Shown: piece by piece, positions 9,105-17,250 of the stretch
Layout: the number at the start of each line of letters is the position of its first letter
Position numbering within the stretch: the first letter of the stretch is position 1
NCBI GenBank assembly: GCA_028278645.1
Contig: JANQDZ010000004.1
Coordinates: forward strand, 1 to 64,000
DNA length: 64,000 nt
Source: Longimicrobiales bacterium
GTDB lineage: Bacteria > Gemmatimonadota > Gemmatimonadetes > Longimicrobiales > Gaopeijiaceae
Direction of reading: 5' to 3'
The notes under the pieces: generated by a model
What the model saw: the letters and a program-made list of their open reading frames with translations, nothing else
What the model was told of the DNA's origin: nothing
Database searches by the model: none
Program-made: the position numbers and the translations under genes

Positions 9105-9458
9105 GGTGCCTCCAACGATGGGGGTACAGATGCCAAAAACCACTGCAGTCTTTCAGGGTGGGGCGGAACGCTGATCAAAAACCGCCGCTCACCTGATTAT
9201 TCAGGAACGCTCCTGACTACTTCGGAGCTGGATACGCGATGGCCCCGGCCTTGCCCATGGCCTGGATCCCTTCCTCTACCGTGACCAGCGGATAACCTCC
9301 TGTTTGGCAGGGAATAACAGAAATGCCGGCCTGGGGGACGGCTGAAAGCATAACGCGTCCAAGCCGCCAGGCCCGGCGACGGAGATCCACAACTTTCTGG
9401 GGTGTTGATCCGAGCCCAATTAAGGCTTGGACTTTTTAATTGTCAAGAAAATTTTTCT
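9105..9458. other. Intergenic region with overlapping inverted repeats
   Basis: This 354-bp stretch separates the regulator stop from the lipoprotein start. It has no convincing gene. At 9192-9216 there are two overlapping inverted repeats: CCTGA-TTAT-TCAGG, then TCAGGA-ACGC-TCCTGA sharing the middle arm. They lie about 90 bp upstream of the lipoprotein start, where an operator would be expected. Near 9448-9462 an A/T-rich inverted repeat (AAGAAAA/TTTTTCTT) follows the regulator gene stop and may help terminate its transcript. The region is more AT-rich than its flanks. Confidence 0.5.
9192..9216. promoter_or_regulatory. Overlapping inverted repeats, candidate operator
   Basis: Three consecutive alternating half-sites: CCTGA, TCAGGA and TCCTGA. 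The first pair is spaced by TTAT and the second by ACGC. The sites are upstream of the duplicated-domain lipoprotein. No regulator can be named. Confidence 0.35.
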
Positions 9459-10796
9459 TCAGGAAGACTCTTCCGAGTGGATTCCGTATTCCTTCAGCTT
9501 ACGCCAAAGAGTGGTGCGGCTCATCCCCAGGCGCTCTGCGGCAATGGTGCGCACGCCACCAGCCTCCGCCAGGGCCCGTTCGATGTCCGCACGTTCCACC
9601 TCCGGCGGGCTCTGGACCTGGTATCGCTCCCCGGGGCCTTGTTGGACGTCCCGTCCGCCTCGGACCTCGGCCGGGAGATGTTGCGCCTCGATGCGCCGCC
9701 CGCCGGACTGGATATGGGCGCTCTCCAGCGCCGACAGGAGCTCCCGGACGTTGCCGGGCCAGGAGTGTGCCTGGAGTTGACGAATGGCCAACGGTGAGCA
9801 CGCCGCGTGGGGTGGGAGTCCTACCCGCCGGAAGAACGACTCGGCAATAAGGGGGATGTCCTCCCTTCGTTCTCTGAGGGGCGGGATCTCTACGCGGACA
9901 ACGTTGAGGCGATAGTAGAGGTCGTCGCGAAAACGGCCCGCTTCCATCTCGGCTCGGAGGTCCCGGTTCGTGGCGGCCAGGACGCGAACGTCGACCTGGA
10001 CCGGGCGCTCGGCGCCTACGGGGGTCAATTCGCGCTCCTGGAGCACACGCAAGAGACGGTGTTGCAGCCCTGACGAAACGTCACCGATTTCGTCAAGGAG
10101 CACGGTCCCGCCGCGGGCGGCCTCGAACAGGCCCTTCCGGTCCCGCGTGGCTCCGGTGAACGCCCCGCGCACGTGGCCAAAAAGCTCGGATTCCAGAACA
10201 CCTTCGGCCAGCGCTGCGCAGTTTACTGCCAGGAAAGGTGCCGAGGTACGGCCGGACAGTTCATGGATGGCCCTAGCCACGAGCTCCTTGCCTGTGCCCG
10301 TCTCGCCGGTGATGAGGACCGTGGCGTCCGTGGGCGCCACGCGCTCGATGACCTCCAGTACCGCCCGAATACCTCCCGAGCGACCCAGGATTCCACCCGG
10401 TGGGGTCTCGCCTTCCCTGGGAAGCGACGGACGGCGGGTAAGCAGTGCGTCCACCCTGGCGCTGAGAACGTCGGGCTCGACGGGCTTCGTGAGAAAATCG
10501 TCAACGCCGGTGTGAAGCGCCTGCACCGCCGAGTCCACGGTCCCGTACCCGGTGATCATGAGGATGGGTGTGTCCGCTCCCCAAGTCCTCAGCACCTCCA
10601 CAATACCGATTCCGTCCAGGCCGGGCATGCGCAGGTCCAGGAGGATCAGGTCGTAGTCGTCCTCCTTGAGGAAGCGCACCGCCTCGGCGCCGTCGCCTGC
10701 TTCGTCCACCTCGTGGCCGTCCTCCCGTAGCAGTGCTGAGGTGGAAAGACGGAACGTCGGATCGTCGTCAACGACCAGCAGGCGCGCCACGCTCAC
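9459..10796 (-). CDS. NtrC-family sigma-54-dependent response regulator
   Basis: A 445-residue transcription activator with three domains. The receiver domain (about 1-120) has phospho-acceptor Asp54 in LILLDLRMPG and Lys104 in LTKPV. The AAA+ domain (about 135-370) has Walker A GETGTGKE (164-171) and the sigma-54 contact loop GAFTGA at 211-216. A Fis-type helix-turn-helix lies at the C-terminus (ERLGMSRTTLWRKLKEYG). An intact GAFTGA indicates that it opens sigma-54 promoter complexes after phosphorylation. It begins at GTG 10796 and overlaps the histidine kinase stop by GTGA, so the two are co-translated. Palindromic sites near 12749-12796, upstream of a candidate sigma-54 promoter, are plausible targets. 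Confidence 0.95.
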   Translation of the reverse strand: MSVARLLVVDDDPTFRLSTSALLREDGHEVDEAGDGAEAVRFLKEDDYDLILLDLRMPGLDGIGIVEVLRTWGADTPILMITGYGTVDSAVQALHTGVDDFLTKPVEPDVLSARVDALLTRRPSLPREGETPPGGILGRSGGIRAVLEVIERVAPTDATVLITGETGTGKELVARAIHELSGRTSAPFLAVNCAALAEGVLESELFGHVRGAFTGATRDRKGLFEAARGGTVLLDEIGDVSSGLQHRLLRVLQERELTPVGAERPVQVDVRVLAATNRDLRAEMEAGRFRDDLYYRLNVVRVEIPPLRERREDIPLIAESFFRRVGLPPHAACSPLAIRQLQAHSWPGNVRELLSALESAHIQSGGRRIEAQHLPAEVRGGRDVQQGPGERYQVQSPPEVERADIERALAEAGGVRTIAAERLGMSRTTLWRKLKEYGIHSEESS

Positions 10797-12553
10797 GAAA
10801 GGACCTCACCGGCGGCTTCCACCGTGGCCAGGGGCAGGTCGACGGTCATTTCGGCCCCGCCGCCGTCCCGGTTGCGGGCAACGAGGCGCCCACCGTAAGT
10901 GCGGGCCAGGCCGTCGGCGGTGAACAGGCCTAACCCCACCCCGTGGACGTCGGCCTTCGTCGTGAAGAAAGGATCAAATACGTGGGCCAGGGCGTCATCG
11001 GCGATGCCTGGCCCCGTATCCTGGATAACGACCGCGCCCCGTCCCTTTTCGGCGCCCACGCGGATCGTCACGCTCCCGGACCCGGTGATGGCGTCTTGGG
11101 CGTTCTGAAGGAGGTTCAAGAGGATCTGCTTGAGGGGATCGGCAGAGATGGAGACGTGGACGGGTGTATCTGCCTCGACGTTCACGGCTACGTCACGCTC
11201 GCCCATGCCGAGGCGCACCACCTCGGCCACCTCGCCGGCTACCACGGCGGCGTCGCACTCTCCCTCCTCCTCCCGCGGGCGATGCAGGTCTAACATCTGC
11301 TCGGTCAGCTCGTGCATCCGCAGGAGTTCGTCGATGGCCAGGTCGGCGAACCGGCTCGCATCGGCGTCGTCCGTCACCCGCCTCCGGAGGATCTCCAAGC
11401 AGTTACGTACGCTGGCGACGGGGTTCCGCACTTCGTGCGCCAGCTGGGCCAGGAGTCTTGCGGACGACGATAGACGATCTCGCTGCACCAGCTCCGCCTG
11501 CAACATGGCCAGCCTCGCCTGCCGTTCTTCCAGTGCATCGTTGGCCCTGCTCAGTTCGGCGATTCGGGCACGCAAAGCGTCACGCATCAACTCGAAGGAC
11601 CGGGTAACCTGCTCCACCTCGGCGATGGCCGAGTGCTGGACCGGCGAGTCGAAATCGCCCTCTCCAACGCGCTCGGCAGCCACGGCCAGGGCCCGGACCG
11701 GGCGGGCCAGGCGAACCGCGAAAAGTGTTCCCACGGCGAAGGCCAGGACCAGCGCCACGGCAAAAACCGTCAGGTGCATCCGCCTCAGAGCGGGAACCAC
11801 GGCCAGGGCTTCGTCCAATGAGCGCACGAAGGTGACCCGGGCACCGCCGGGGATGGAAGCACTCAAAACCAGGTATCTGACCCCGCCCCATTCTAGCTCG
11901 TGGACCTCCTCGTTCTGCGGTATCTGCGATAGGAGCCCGAAGAGCCCCATGGCGGGCTCGGCCCGCCCGGTATAGGCGCCGAGTGCATGGTCCGGCGCCG
12001 TGATGAGCACGTCGGAGCGGGTCAGGGCGGCGAGGGTCGCCGCCTCTTCTGAGGCCATGGGCACCCAGACTCCGGCGGCCCCCATCCACTCGTCCCCGAG
12101 CTTCACCGGAGCCAAGGCCACCGTGCCCACTTCATCCCCAGACTTCACGACCTCCACCGGCATGGCTCCGCCCCTGGTCACCTCTACCAACTCCATGGGG
12201 AGAGACGGCCCCACCCAGCTCAGGCCTCCCGGATCGACCACAAGGGGCTGCTCACCCGGGAACGGCGCGGCGAGCTCCGTGGCCGCGGCCACGGCCGTGG
12301 CGGTGTCTCCGTCCAGGATGGCCCGGGCGAGGCGCCCACTCCCCGAGATCTCCCGGGCGTGCATCATCCGGGCGCCCGCCTGGTTCTGGAACTGGTCACG
12401 AAGCACCAGCGGCGCGGCGCCGAGCTCCTCGCGGACGTTCTCCTCCAGGGAGGCTCGCAGGCGGCGATCCAGCACCACGCCCGCCGGCACCAGCCCGATG
12501 GCCAGCACGACGAGCACGAGCACTAGTAGCGCGCGTTGTAGTGATACGCTCAT
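10793..12553 (-). CDS. Membrane sensor histidine kinase, NtrB/DctB-like architecture
   Basis: A 586-residue sensor kinase. There is a helix at about 7-28, a roughly 230-residue extracytoplasmic sensor region, and a second helix at about 262-284. A HAMP segment follows (ARPVRALAVAAERVGEGDF), then a coiled-coil stretch (ELSRANDALEERQARLAMLQ). HisKA has phospho-acceptor His373 in LAHEVRNP, and the HATPase domain has N-box LLNLLQNAQDA, G1 DTGPGIA and G2 GVGLGLFTADGL. The start at ATG 12553 is preferred; a GTG at 12571 with AGGGGGG upstream is an alternative. Pairing with the NtrC-type regulator by the 4-bp overlap is certain. The ligand is unknown; the sensor region shows no recognisable PAS or Cache signature by eye. 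Confidence 0.93.
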   Translation of the reverse strand: MSVSLQRALLVLVLVVLAIGLVPAGVVLDRRLRASLEENVREELGAAPLVLRDQFQNQAGARMMHAREISGSGRLARAILDGDTATAVAAATELAAPFPGEQPLVVDPGGLSWVGPSLPMELVEVTRGGAMPVEVVKSGDEVGTVALAPVKLGDEWMGAAGVWVPMASEEAATLAALTRSDVLITAPDHALGAYTGRAEPAMGLFGLLSQIPQNEEVHELEWGGVRYLVLSASIPGGARVTFVRSLDEALAVVPALRRMHLTVFAVALVLAFAVGTLFAVRLARPVRALAVAAERVGEGDFDSPVQHSAIAEVEQVTRSFELMRDALRARIAELSRANDALEERQARLAMLQAELVQRDRLSSSARLLAQLAHEVRNPVASVRNCLEILRRRVTDDADASRFADLAIDELLRMHELTEQMLDLHRPREEEGECDAAVVAGEVAEVVRLGMGERDVAVNVEADTPVHVSISADPLKQILLNLLQNAQDAITGSGSVTIRVGAEKGRGAVVIQDTGPGIADDALAHVFDPFFTTKADVHGVGLGLFTADGLARTYGGRLVARNRDGGGAEMTVDLPLATVEAAGEVLS

Positions 12554-12748
12554 GGGCCCACCCTGGGGCACGCGGCCCCCCTGGAACGGAGATAAAAAGA
12601 ACCCTAAGCAGAAACTGGGCGCGACGCCAACCGGTTTCCGCCCCCGGCGCCATCCTTTGCACGAATCGTTCCCGCGCCGGGAAGCCAGCTTTCACGGGCC
12701 GTTGCCCCCGAGTCGGCCGGCAGAAACGCTGCCCAGTGGCGATAGAAG

Positions 12749-12796
12749 TGTTTCATCGAACCCTCAGGGGCGTTTCATCGGTGTTCCATGAAACAC
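12749..12796. promoter_or_regulatory. Palindromic upstream activator sites, probably for the NtrC-type regulator
   Basis: Three related sites lie within 48 bp. GTGTTTCATCGAAC begins at 12749, CGTTTCATCGGTGTTC spans 12771-12786, and GTGTTCCATGAAACAC spans 12781-12796. The last is a 16-bp palindrome with one mismatched pair. GTGTTTCAT (12749-12757) is the exact reverse complement of ATGAAACAC (12788-12796). Centres are about 22 and 10 bp apart. They sit about 70-110 bp upstream of a candidate sigma-54 promoter, the usual position for enhancer sites. Confidence 0.5.
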
Positions 12797-12859
12797 TCGG
12801 GCGCCGCGTATCCTCGCCCGCCCCAGGGCCGCGGATAGCCCGTCTCCCTTGGCCTTGGC

Positions 12860-12876
12860 CGGCACTGGGCCGGCCA
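12860..12876 (+). promoter_or_regulatory. Candidate sigma-54 promoter
   Basis: The segment has a GG at 12861-12862 (as GGCAC, matching the -24 element TGGCAC) and a GC at 12873-12874, exactly ten bases apart as sigma-54 requires. The -12 element is only a partial match (CGGCC against TTGCA). The expected start site near 12886 is about 85 bp upstream of the lipoprotein gene. The surrounding DNA is very GC-rich, so a chance match is possible. Confidence 0.35.
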
Positions 12877-12972
12877 CGGCACGCATAGCACAGCTCCTGC
12901 TCCTGACATGACCCCATGGCGCGCCGGCGGTCGGTGAGCCCATTCCAACCGTTGTGAAGGAGGAGATCAGCA

Positions 12973-13875
12973 ATGACAGGCAAGAATGCTTTGGTCCTCT
13001 TGACGTGCGCGCTTGCGCTGGGGGCCTGTGACGACGATCCAACCGAGCCCGAGGTCATGACCCTCGCGCTCTCGTTTTCAGGACTCGAGCCACTGGCGAA
13101 CGGGTTCCACTACGAGGGCTGGGCCATCATTAACGGCGCGGCGGTGACCACCGGGAAGTTCAACGTTGCCTCAGGGGGTGGCCTGGTGACCGTTGATGGC
13201 TCCGCCATCGCCGGCGGCGCCTTCGACACGGGCGTCGATCTCGAAGACGCCGCGGCCATCGTCATCACCATCGAGCCGGCGGGCGACACGGACGACATCC
13301 CTGCCTCTACCCACATCCTGGCCGGCCCGGTGTCCGGGGGTGGGGCGAACCTCGCCGCCGCAGACGGCGCCGCCCTGGGCAGTGACTTCCTTGGGGCCAC
13401 CGGTGACTACATCCTGGCCACTCCCACCGACGGCGCCGAGACCAACGAGAATAGCGGCATCTGGTTCCTGAGACTGGCAGGCGGGGGTCCGGCGGTAGGC
13501 CTGGACCTACCCACGCTCCCCGGCGGGTGGGCATACGAGGGCTGGGTGGTCATTGACGGCACGCCCGTCACCACCGGTCGCTTCACCGCTGTCGATGCCG
13601 CGGACTTCTCGGCGCCGTTCAGCGGAATGGAAGCCGGCCCGCCCTTCCCCGGGGAGGACTTCCTTATGAACGCCCCGGCGGGCCTGACCTTCCCTACCGA
13701 TCTGGCCGGGACCACCGCGGTCATCTCTGTGGAGCCCGAGCCTGACGACTCACCGGCCCCGTTCACGCTAAAACCCCTGGCCGGCGGCGTCCCGGCGAAC
13801 GCCATGGATCACCAGACATACGCTCTGGGCAACAACGCGGCGGGCTTCCCCACCGGAACTGCCGTCATCCGATAA
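12973..13875 (+). CDS. Lipoprotein with two YEGW repeats (anti-sigma-K-like)
   Basis: A 300-residue exported lipoprotein (lipobox LALGAC, Cys17). It contains two copies of a beta-rich unit: HYEGWAIINGAAVTTGKFNV near residue 45 and AYEGWVVIDGTPVTTGRF near residue 185. Each is followed by a Gly/Ala/Asp-rich region and an IVITIEPAGDTDD / VISVEPEPDDSPAP segment. The YExW-x-I-x-G-x-P-x-x-x-G-x-F pattern recalls the extracytoplasmic domain of RskA-type anti-sigma-K factors. There is no transmembrane helix or cytosolic anti-sigma domain here, so this is a secreted relative at most. AAGGAGGAG precedes the ATG. Its gene faces away from the two-component system, with possible sigma-54 control between them. 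Confidence 0.75.
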   Translation: MTGKNALVLLTCALALGACDDDPTEPEVMTLALSFSGLEPLANGFHYEGWAIINGAAVTTGKFNVASGGGLVTVDGSAIAGGAFDTGVDLEDAAAIVITIEPAGDTDDIPASTHILAGPVSGGGANLAAADGAALGSDFLGATGDYILATPTDGAETNENSGIWFLRLAGGGPAVGLDLPTLPGGWAYEGWVVIDGTPVTTGRFTAVDAADFSAPFSGMEAGPPFPGEDFLMNAPAGLTFPTDLAGTTAVISVEPEPDDSPAPFTLKPLAGGVPANAMDHQTYALGNNAAGFPTGTAVIR

Positions 13876-13896
13876 GGGAGACGTCGGTGCGTGGGT

Positions 13897-13924
13897 CCCG
13901 GGGCGGTCGACCGACCGTCCCGGG
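13897..13924 (+). terminator. Strong GC hairpin after the YEGW lipoprotein
   Basis: A 13-bp stem (13897-13909 with 13912-13924, one G-U pair in RNA) forms 21 bp after the stop codon. The closing pairs must open because only two bases separate the arms. No T-run follows, so termination would be of the U-less kind or need Rho. Confidence 0.5.
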
Positions 13925-14124
13925 GCCTCCAGGGCCGCTGGGAGGAATTGCGGATACCCTGCCCATCCCAAGGACCGTTTCCATCCTCCGCCCCAGCCAC
14001 TAATGTTCTGCTTGTAACAGACCGGTAGACTCGGGCCCGGCAGGCTCGTTTCGGGTTACCTCCCAGGAACCTGGACCGAGAATCGCCGGGCTTTGGGTTC
14101 GCGAACATTCAGCTGGAGAAATCA

Positions 14125-15852
14125 ATGTTCCGTACGCGCATCGGTAGTCTCCGCACCCTCCTTGTTTCCGCCGCAGGCCTCTCTTTGGCACTCCTTCCGG
14201 CCTGTGAGCCCTCGGGCGACGGGGGTCCTCCCGAAGAGGTAGTTCTGAATCTCCCATCGGACGGGGCAATCGAAGAGGCGTTTGCCAGCATCACGGAAGA
14301 GGAGATCAGGGAGTACACCCAAGTCCTGGCCTCCGACGAATTCGAAGGCCGGGCCCCCTCGTCCAGAGGTGAGGAGCGGACCATCCAGTACCTGACGGAA
14401 CAGGCAGCTGCTCTGGGCCTGGAACCGGGCGGGGAGAACGGCACCTGGGTCCAGGAGGTTCCAGTCGTGGCCATCACCGCCGATCCGGAGATGACCCTCA
14501 CGATCAACGGTGAACCCGGGGAAACCACCCTCGAGTACGGAACGGATTTTGTCGCCAACACCCCTCGAGTAGTGGATCAGGTCGGCTTCATGGATTCGGA
14601 GATGGTCTTTGTGGGGTACGGCGCCGTGGCTCCCGAGTTCGGCTGGGATGACTACGCAGGGGTGGACGTGACAGGAAAGACGGTGGTCGTCCTGGTGAAC
14701 GACCCCGGTTATGCCACTCAGGACCCGGACCTCTTCAAGGGCAACGCCATGACCTATTACGGGCGTTGGACCTACAAGTATGAGGAAGGGGCCCGGCAGG
14801 GTGCCGCCGCGGTTCTGATCGTTCACGAGACCGCACCGGCCGCCTACGGATGGGCAACCGTGGAAAACGGCTGGACCGGCACTCAGTTCAACCTGGTCGC
14901 GGAGAACAACAACATGGACCGGGTCGTGGCTGAAGGTTGGATCACGCTTGAGGCCGCGGAGAACATCTTCGAGATGGCTGAGCTGGACTACCACGCGCTG
15001 AAGGCTCAAGCCCAGGAACCAGGGTTCGAGGCCGTGCCTTTGGGGAACCTCACGGCCTCCCTGGGAATCACCAATACCATCGAACGTTCCACGTCCAAGA
15101 ACTTCCTGGCCAAAATCCCCGGCACCACACGGGCCGACGAAGTCGTGATCTACATGGGGCATTGGGACCACTTCGGGATGGATCCGACCCTCGAGGGCGA
15201 TCAGGTCTATAACGGCGCCGTGGACAACGCCAGCGGCGTAGCGACCATCCTCGAGATCGCGGAGGCTTTCACCATGCTCGATCCGGGCCCGGAACGGACG
15301 GTGGTGTTCTGGGGGACCACTCTGGAAGAGCAAGGACTATTGGGTTCGGCGTACTATGCCGCGAACCCGGTGTACCCGCTCAACAAGACGGCCGCGGCCA
15401 TCAACATCGACGCTCTACCCATTACCGGCGCCACACACGACTACACGATCGTCGGCCACGGGAATTCAGGGTTGGATGAATACGCGGTTCGTGCCAACGC
15501 CATGATTGACCGGGTGGTGAAACCGAACCCCACGCCGGAGAAGGGATCGTTCTACCGCTCGGATCATTTTCCCTTGGCCAAGCAGGGAGTCCCGGCCCAC
15601 TATGGAAGCGCCGGACACGACAACATCGAGCACGGTGAAGAGTGGAGCCGGGCCCAAGATGAGGCTTGGACGGCAGACAATTACCACCAGGTCACCGACA
15701 ACTATTCCCCGGATTGGGACCTGGCCGGGGCCATGCAGGACGTCTTTGTCTGGTTCAGGATCGGTTTGGAGTTGGCGTACTCCAACGCCTTCCCCGGCTG
15801 GAACGAGGGAACCGAGTTCAAAGCCATTCGGGATGCCATGATGGGAGGCTGA
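14125..15852 (+). CDS. Exported M28-family zinc metallopeptidase with PA domain
   Basis: A 575-residue lipoprotein peptidase (lipobox ALLPAC, Cys27), expected to remove N-terminal residues from peptides outside the cytoplasm. A PA-type insert spans about 130-290. The catalytic domain carries the zinc ligands of M28: His346 in MGHWDHFG, Asp367 in AVDNASG, the Glu pair in TTLEEQGLLGS, Asp in NIDALP, and a C-terminal His in YGSAGHDN. The full set indicates an active enzyme. GGAGA precedes the ATG. It is the first gene of a tight three-gene run (16-bp gaps) with a small lipoprotein and a TlpA-like protein. The length and order of domains agree with plasma glutamate-carboxypeptidase-like M28 enzymes. 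Confidence 0.92.
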   Translation: MFRTRIGSLRTLLVSAAGLSLALLPACEPSGDGGPPEEVVLNLPSDGAIEEAFASITEEEIREYTQVLASDEFEGRAPSSRGEERTIQYLTEQAAALGLEPGGENGTWVQEVPVVAITADPEMTLTINGEPGETTLEYGTDFVANTPRVVDQVGFMDSEMVFVGYGAVAPEFGWDDYAGVDVTGKTVVVLVNDPGYATQDPDLFKGNAMTYYGRWTYKYEEGARQGAAAVLIVHETAPAAYGWATVENGWTGTQFNLVAENNNMDRVVAEGWITLEAAENIFEMAELDYHALKAQAQEPGFEAVPLGNLTASLGITNTIERSTSKNFLAKIPGTTRADEVVIYMGHWDHFGMDPTLEGDQVYNGAVDNASGVATILEIAEAFTMLDPGPERTVVFWGTTLEEQGLLGSAYYAANPVYPLNKTAAAINIDALPITGATHDYTIVGHGNSGLDEYAVRANAMIDRVVKPNPTPEKGSFYRSDHFPLAKQGVPAHYGSAGHDNIEHGEEWSRAQDEAWTADNYHQVTDNYSPDWDLAGAMQDVFVWFRIGLELAYSNAFPGWNEGTEFKAIRDAMMGG

Positions 15853-15868
15853 GGCCGGAGGGTTTCCC

Positions 15869-16603
15869 ATGAAGAAGCAAACACTCGCTTTTCCGCTGCT
15901 GATCATGCTGGCTTTGTCGGCCTGTTCTGATACGTCGCCGACGAGCGTCGAGGAAGGAATGGACGAAGCCGCCTTTGCCCTAGCGGCCGAGTCTGCCCTG
16001 GAGGTGAACGACCAACAGGGCACCCCCCTGCCTTCCTTGGACGACCTTTTGCGGCAGACCTTCGAAGCCATCCGGGCCAACGATGGACATGGCCAGGGAG
16101 TTCGGCTCCTCAGGGCCGGCGAACCCCTGAAAGCCATCATCGTGGTGTTGGGTCCCAGCGTAGCGGGGGAAAGCTTGAGGGGCGTGCAAAACGCCCTGGT
16201 TCAGATCCACTCCGGCATCGGTGATCGACCGATTCCGGACCGAGTGAGGAATACCCTCCACCGAGCGCGGACCGTCTTCCAGCGGGGTGTCGCGGCCATG
16301 GAGGCCGGAAACCCGGTGGGTGCCTTGGGGGCGGCACTGACCTCGGCCGAGCTCATCCGCTCCCTTTCGCCCAGGTACCAGGCCCGGCGAGCCATAGAAC
16401 GGGCCAATCGAGCTTTCGAAGCGGCCCGGAATGCGGCGGGCGACGCCCCCGATGCCAACTTTGCGGAGGCGCTACGACAAGCTCATCGGTTCCTGGGCGG
16501 GGCCGTGGAAGCCTTCAGAGTCAAGAAGTACCGGGAGGCGTTTGGCTTGGCGCGGAAATCTCTGGAGATCTCGCAAGAAGTGCTGAAGGCCCTGGCCGGG
16601 TGA
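15869..16603 (+). CDS. Helical lipoprotein of unknown function
   Basis: A 244-residue lipoprotein (MKKQTLAFPLLIMLALSAC, Cys19). The mature chain is almost entirely predicted helix, rich in Ala, Arg and Glu, and arranged as several helical hairpins of about 35-40 residues (for example RNTLHRARTVFQRGVAAMEAG and ARRAIERANRAFEAARNAAG). The alternation resembles TPR-like or other alpha-alpha repeats, but no family consensus is recognised. GGAGG sits 7 bases before the ATG. It lies 16 bp after the M28 peptidase and 16 bp before the TlpA-like gene, so all three probably share a transcript. Confidence 0.7.
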   Translation: MKKQTLAFPLLIMLALSACSDTSPTSVEEGMDEAAFALAAESALEVNDQQGTPLPSLDDLLRQTFEAIRANDGHGQGVRLLRAGEPLKAIIVVLGPSVAGESLRGVQNALVQIHSGIGDRPIPDRVRNTLHRARTVFQRGVAAMEAGNPVGALGAALTSAELIRSLSPRYQARRAIERANRAFEAARNAAGDAPDANFAEALRQAHRFLGGAVEAFRVKKYREAFGLARKSLEISQEVLKALAG

Positions 16604-16619
16604 CAGCCGTTGGTTTGAC

Positions 16620-17171
16620 GTGACGAAGATGAAGTCGGTGTGGGAGAAGGTGAAGCGACCCCTGGAATTCCTCCTTTGGGCAGGAGTTCTGGGGCTCGTT
16701 TTTTTCCGCTTGGGCCCCCAGGTGACGGCCGCCGTAGGCGTGGGGGGTGGGGAGGACCAACTTTCCGTCGCCCCGTTCAAAACATTGGGCGGGGATGAGC
16801 TCGGCGAATCCGACCTTCGGGGCAAGGTCGTCCTCATCAATGCTTGGGCCACCTGGTGCCGTCCGTGCGTCATCGAGATGCCTTCTTTCCAGAGGGTGTA
16901 CGACGACTACAAGGACCGGGGATTCCTGGTCCTGGGGGTTTCCCGGGACCGGGGCGATCCCTCCCAGGTCTCTGAATTCCTGGAAAGGAAAGGGATCACC
17001 TACCCGGTGGCCCTGGGCCGGGACGTGGACTTTGGAGGGATCACAATTGTCAACACTCTCCCGACCTCGTACCTCATCGGTCGGGACGGGACCATCCGGC
17101 ACAAGGTAGAGGGCCTCTATGCCGGGCCCGCCCTCCGTTTAGCCGTCAAGCGGTTGTTGGCTGAAGAGTAA
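16620..17171 (+). CDS. TlpA/ResA-like membrane-anchored thioredoxin
   Basis: A 183-residue thiol-disulfide oxidoreductase anchored by one N-terminal helix (LEFLLWAGVLGLVFFRL), with its thioredoxin domain in the periplasm. The active site is WCRPC within INAWATWCRPC. A cis-proline loop (VNTLPTSYLIGRDG) and the AhpC/TSA-type region are present. It probably keeps cysteines reduced in exported proteins or cytochromes. The annotated start is GTG 16620; an ATG at 16629 is an equally good alternative, and neither has a strong Shine-Dalgarno. The last codons (VKRLLAEE and stop) lie within the first unit of a 41-bp tandem repeat. Confidence 0.88.
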   Translation: MTKMKSVWEKVKRPLEFLLWAGVLGLVFFRLGPQVTAAVGVGGGEDQLSVAPFKTLGGDELGESDLRGKVVLINAWATWCRPCVIEMPSFQRVYDDYKDRGFLVLGVSRDRGDPSQVSEFLERKGITYPVALGRDVDFGGITIVNTLPTSYLIGRDGTIRHKVEGLYAGPALRLAVKRLLAEE

Positions 17172-17250
17172 AGCGCGCAACTTCCGTCAAACGGTTGAAG
17201 GCTGAAGGGTAGAGCGCGCCACCTCCGTCAAGCGGTTACTGGCTGAGGGT
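17143..17250. repeat. 41-bp tandem repeat spanning two convergent gene ends
   Basis: Copies begin at 17143, 17184 and 17225, each with CCGTCAA-CGGTT...GGCTGA; the third copy is partial (26 bp). The period is exactly 41 bp and copies differ at several positions. Copy 1 encodes the C-terminus and stop of the TlpA-like protein. Copy 3, read on the other strand, encodes the last residues (QPVTA) and stop of the YwaF-like protein. Confidence 0.85.

Noticed and set aside
14097-14106. GTTCGCGAAC palindrome upstream of the M28 peptidase, considered as a LexA-type box
   Set aside because: It is short, common in GC-rich DNA, and the gene has no link to DNA damage.
14122-15333. A 403-codon minus-strand frame opposite the M28 peptidase
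   Set aside because: The plus-strand peptidase has a signal peptide, a Shine-Dalgarno and complete zinc ligands.
17143-17250. Tandem repeats considered as a CRISPR array
   Set aside because: The units are contiguous, imperfect and few, without unique spacers, and no cas gene is nearby.
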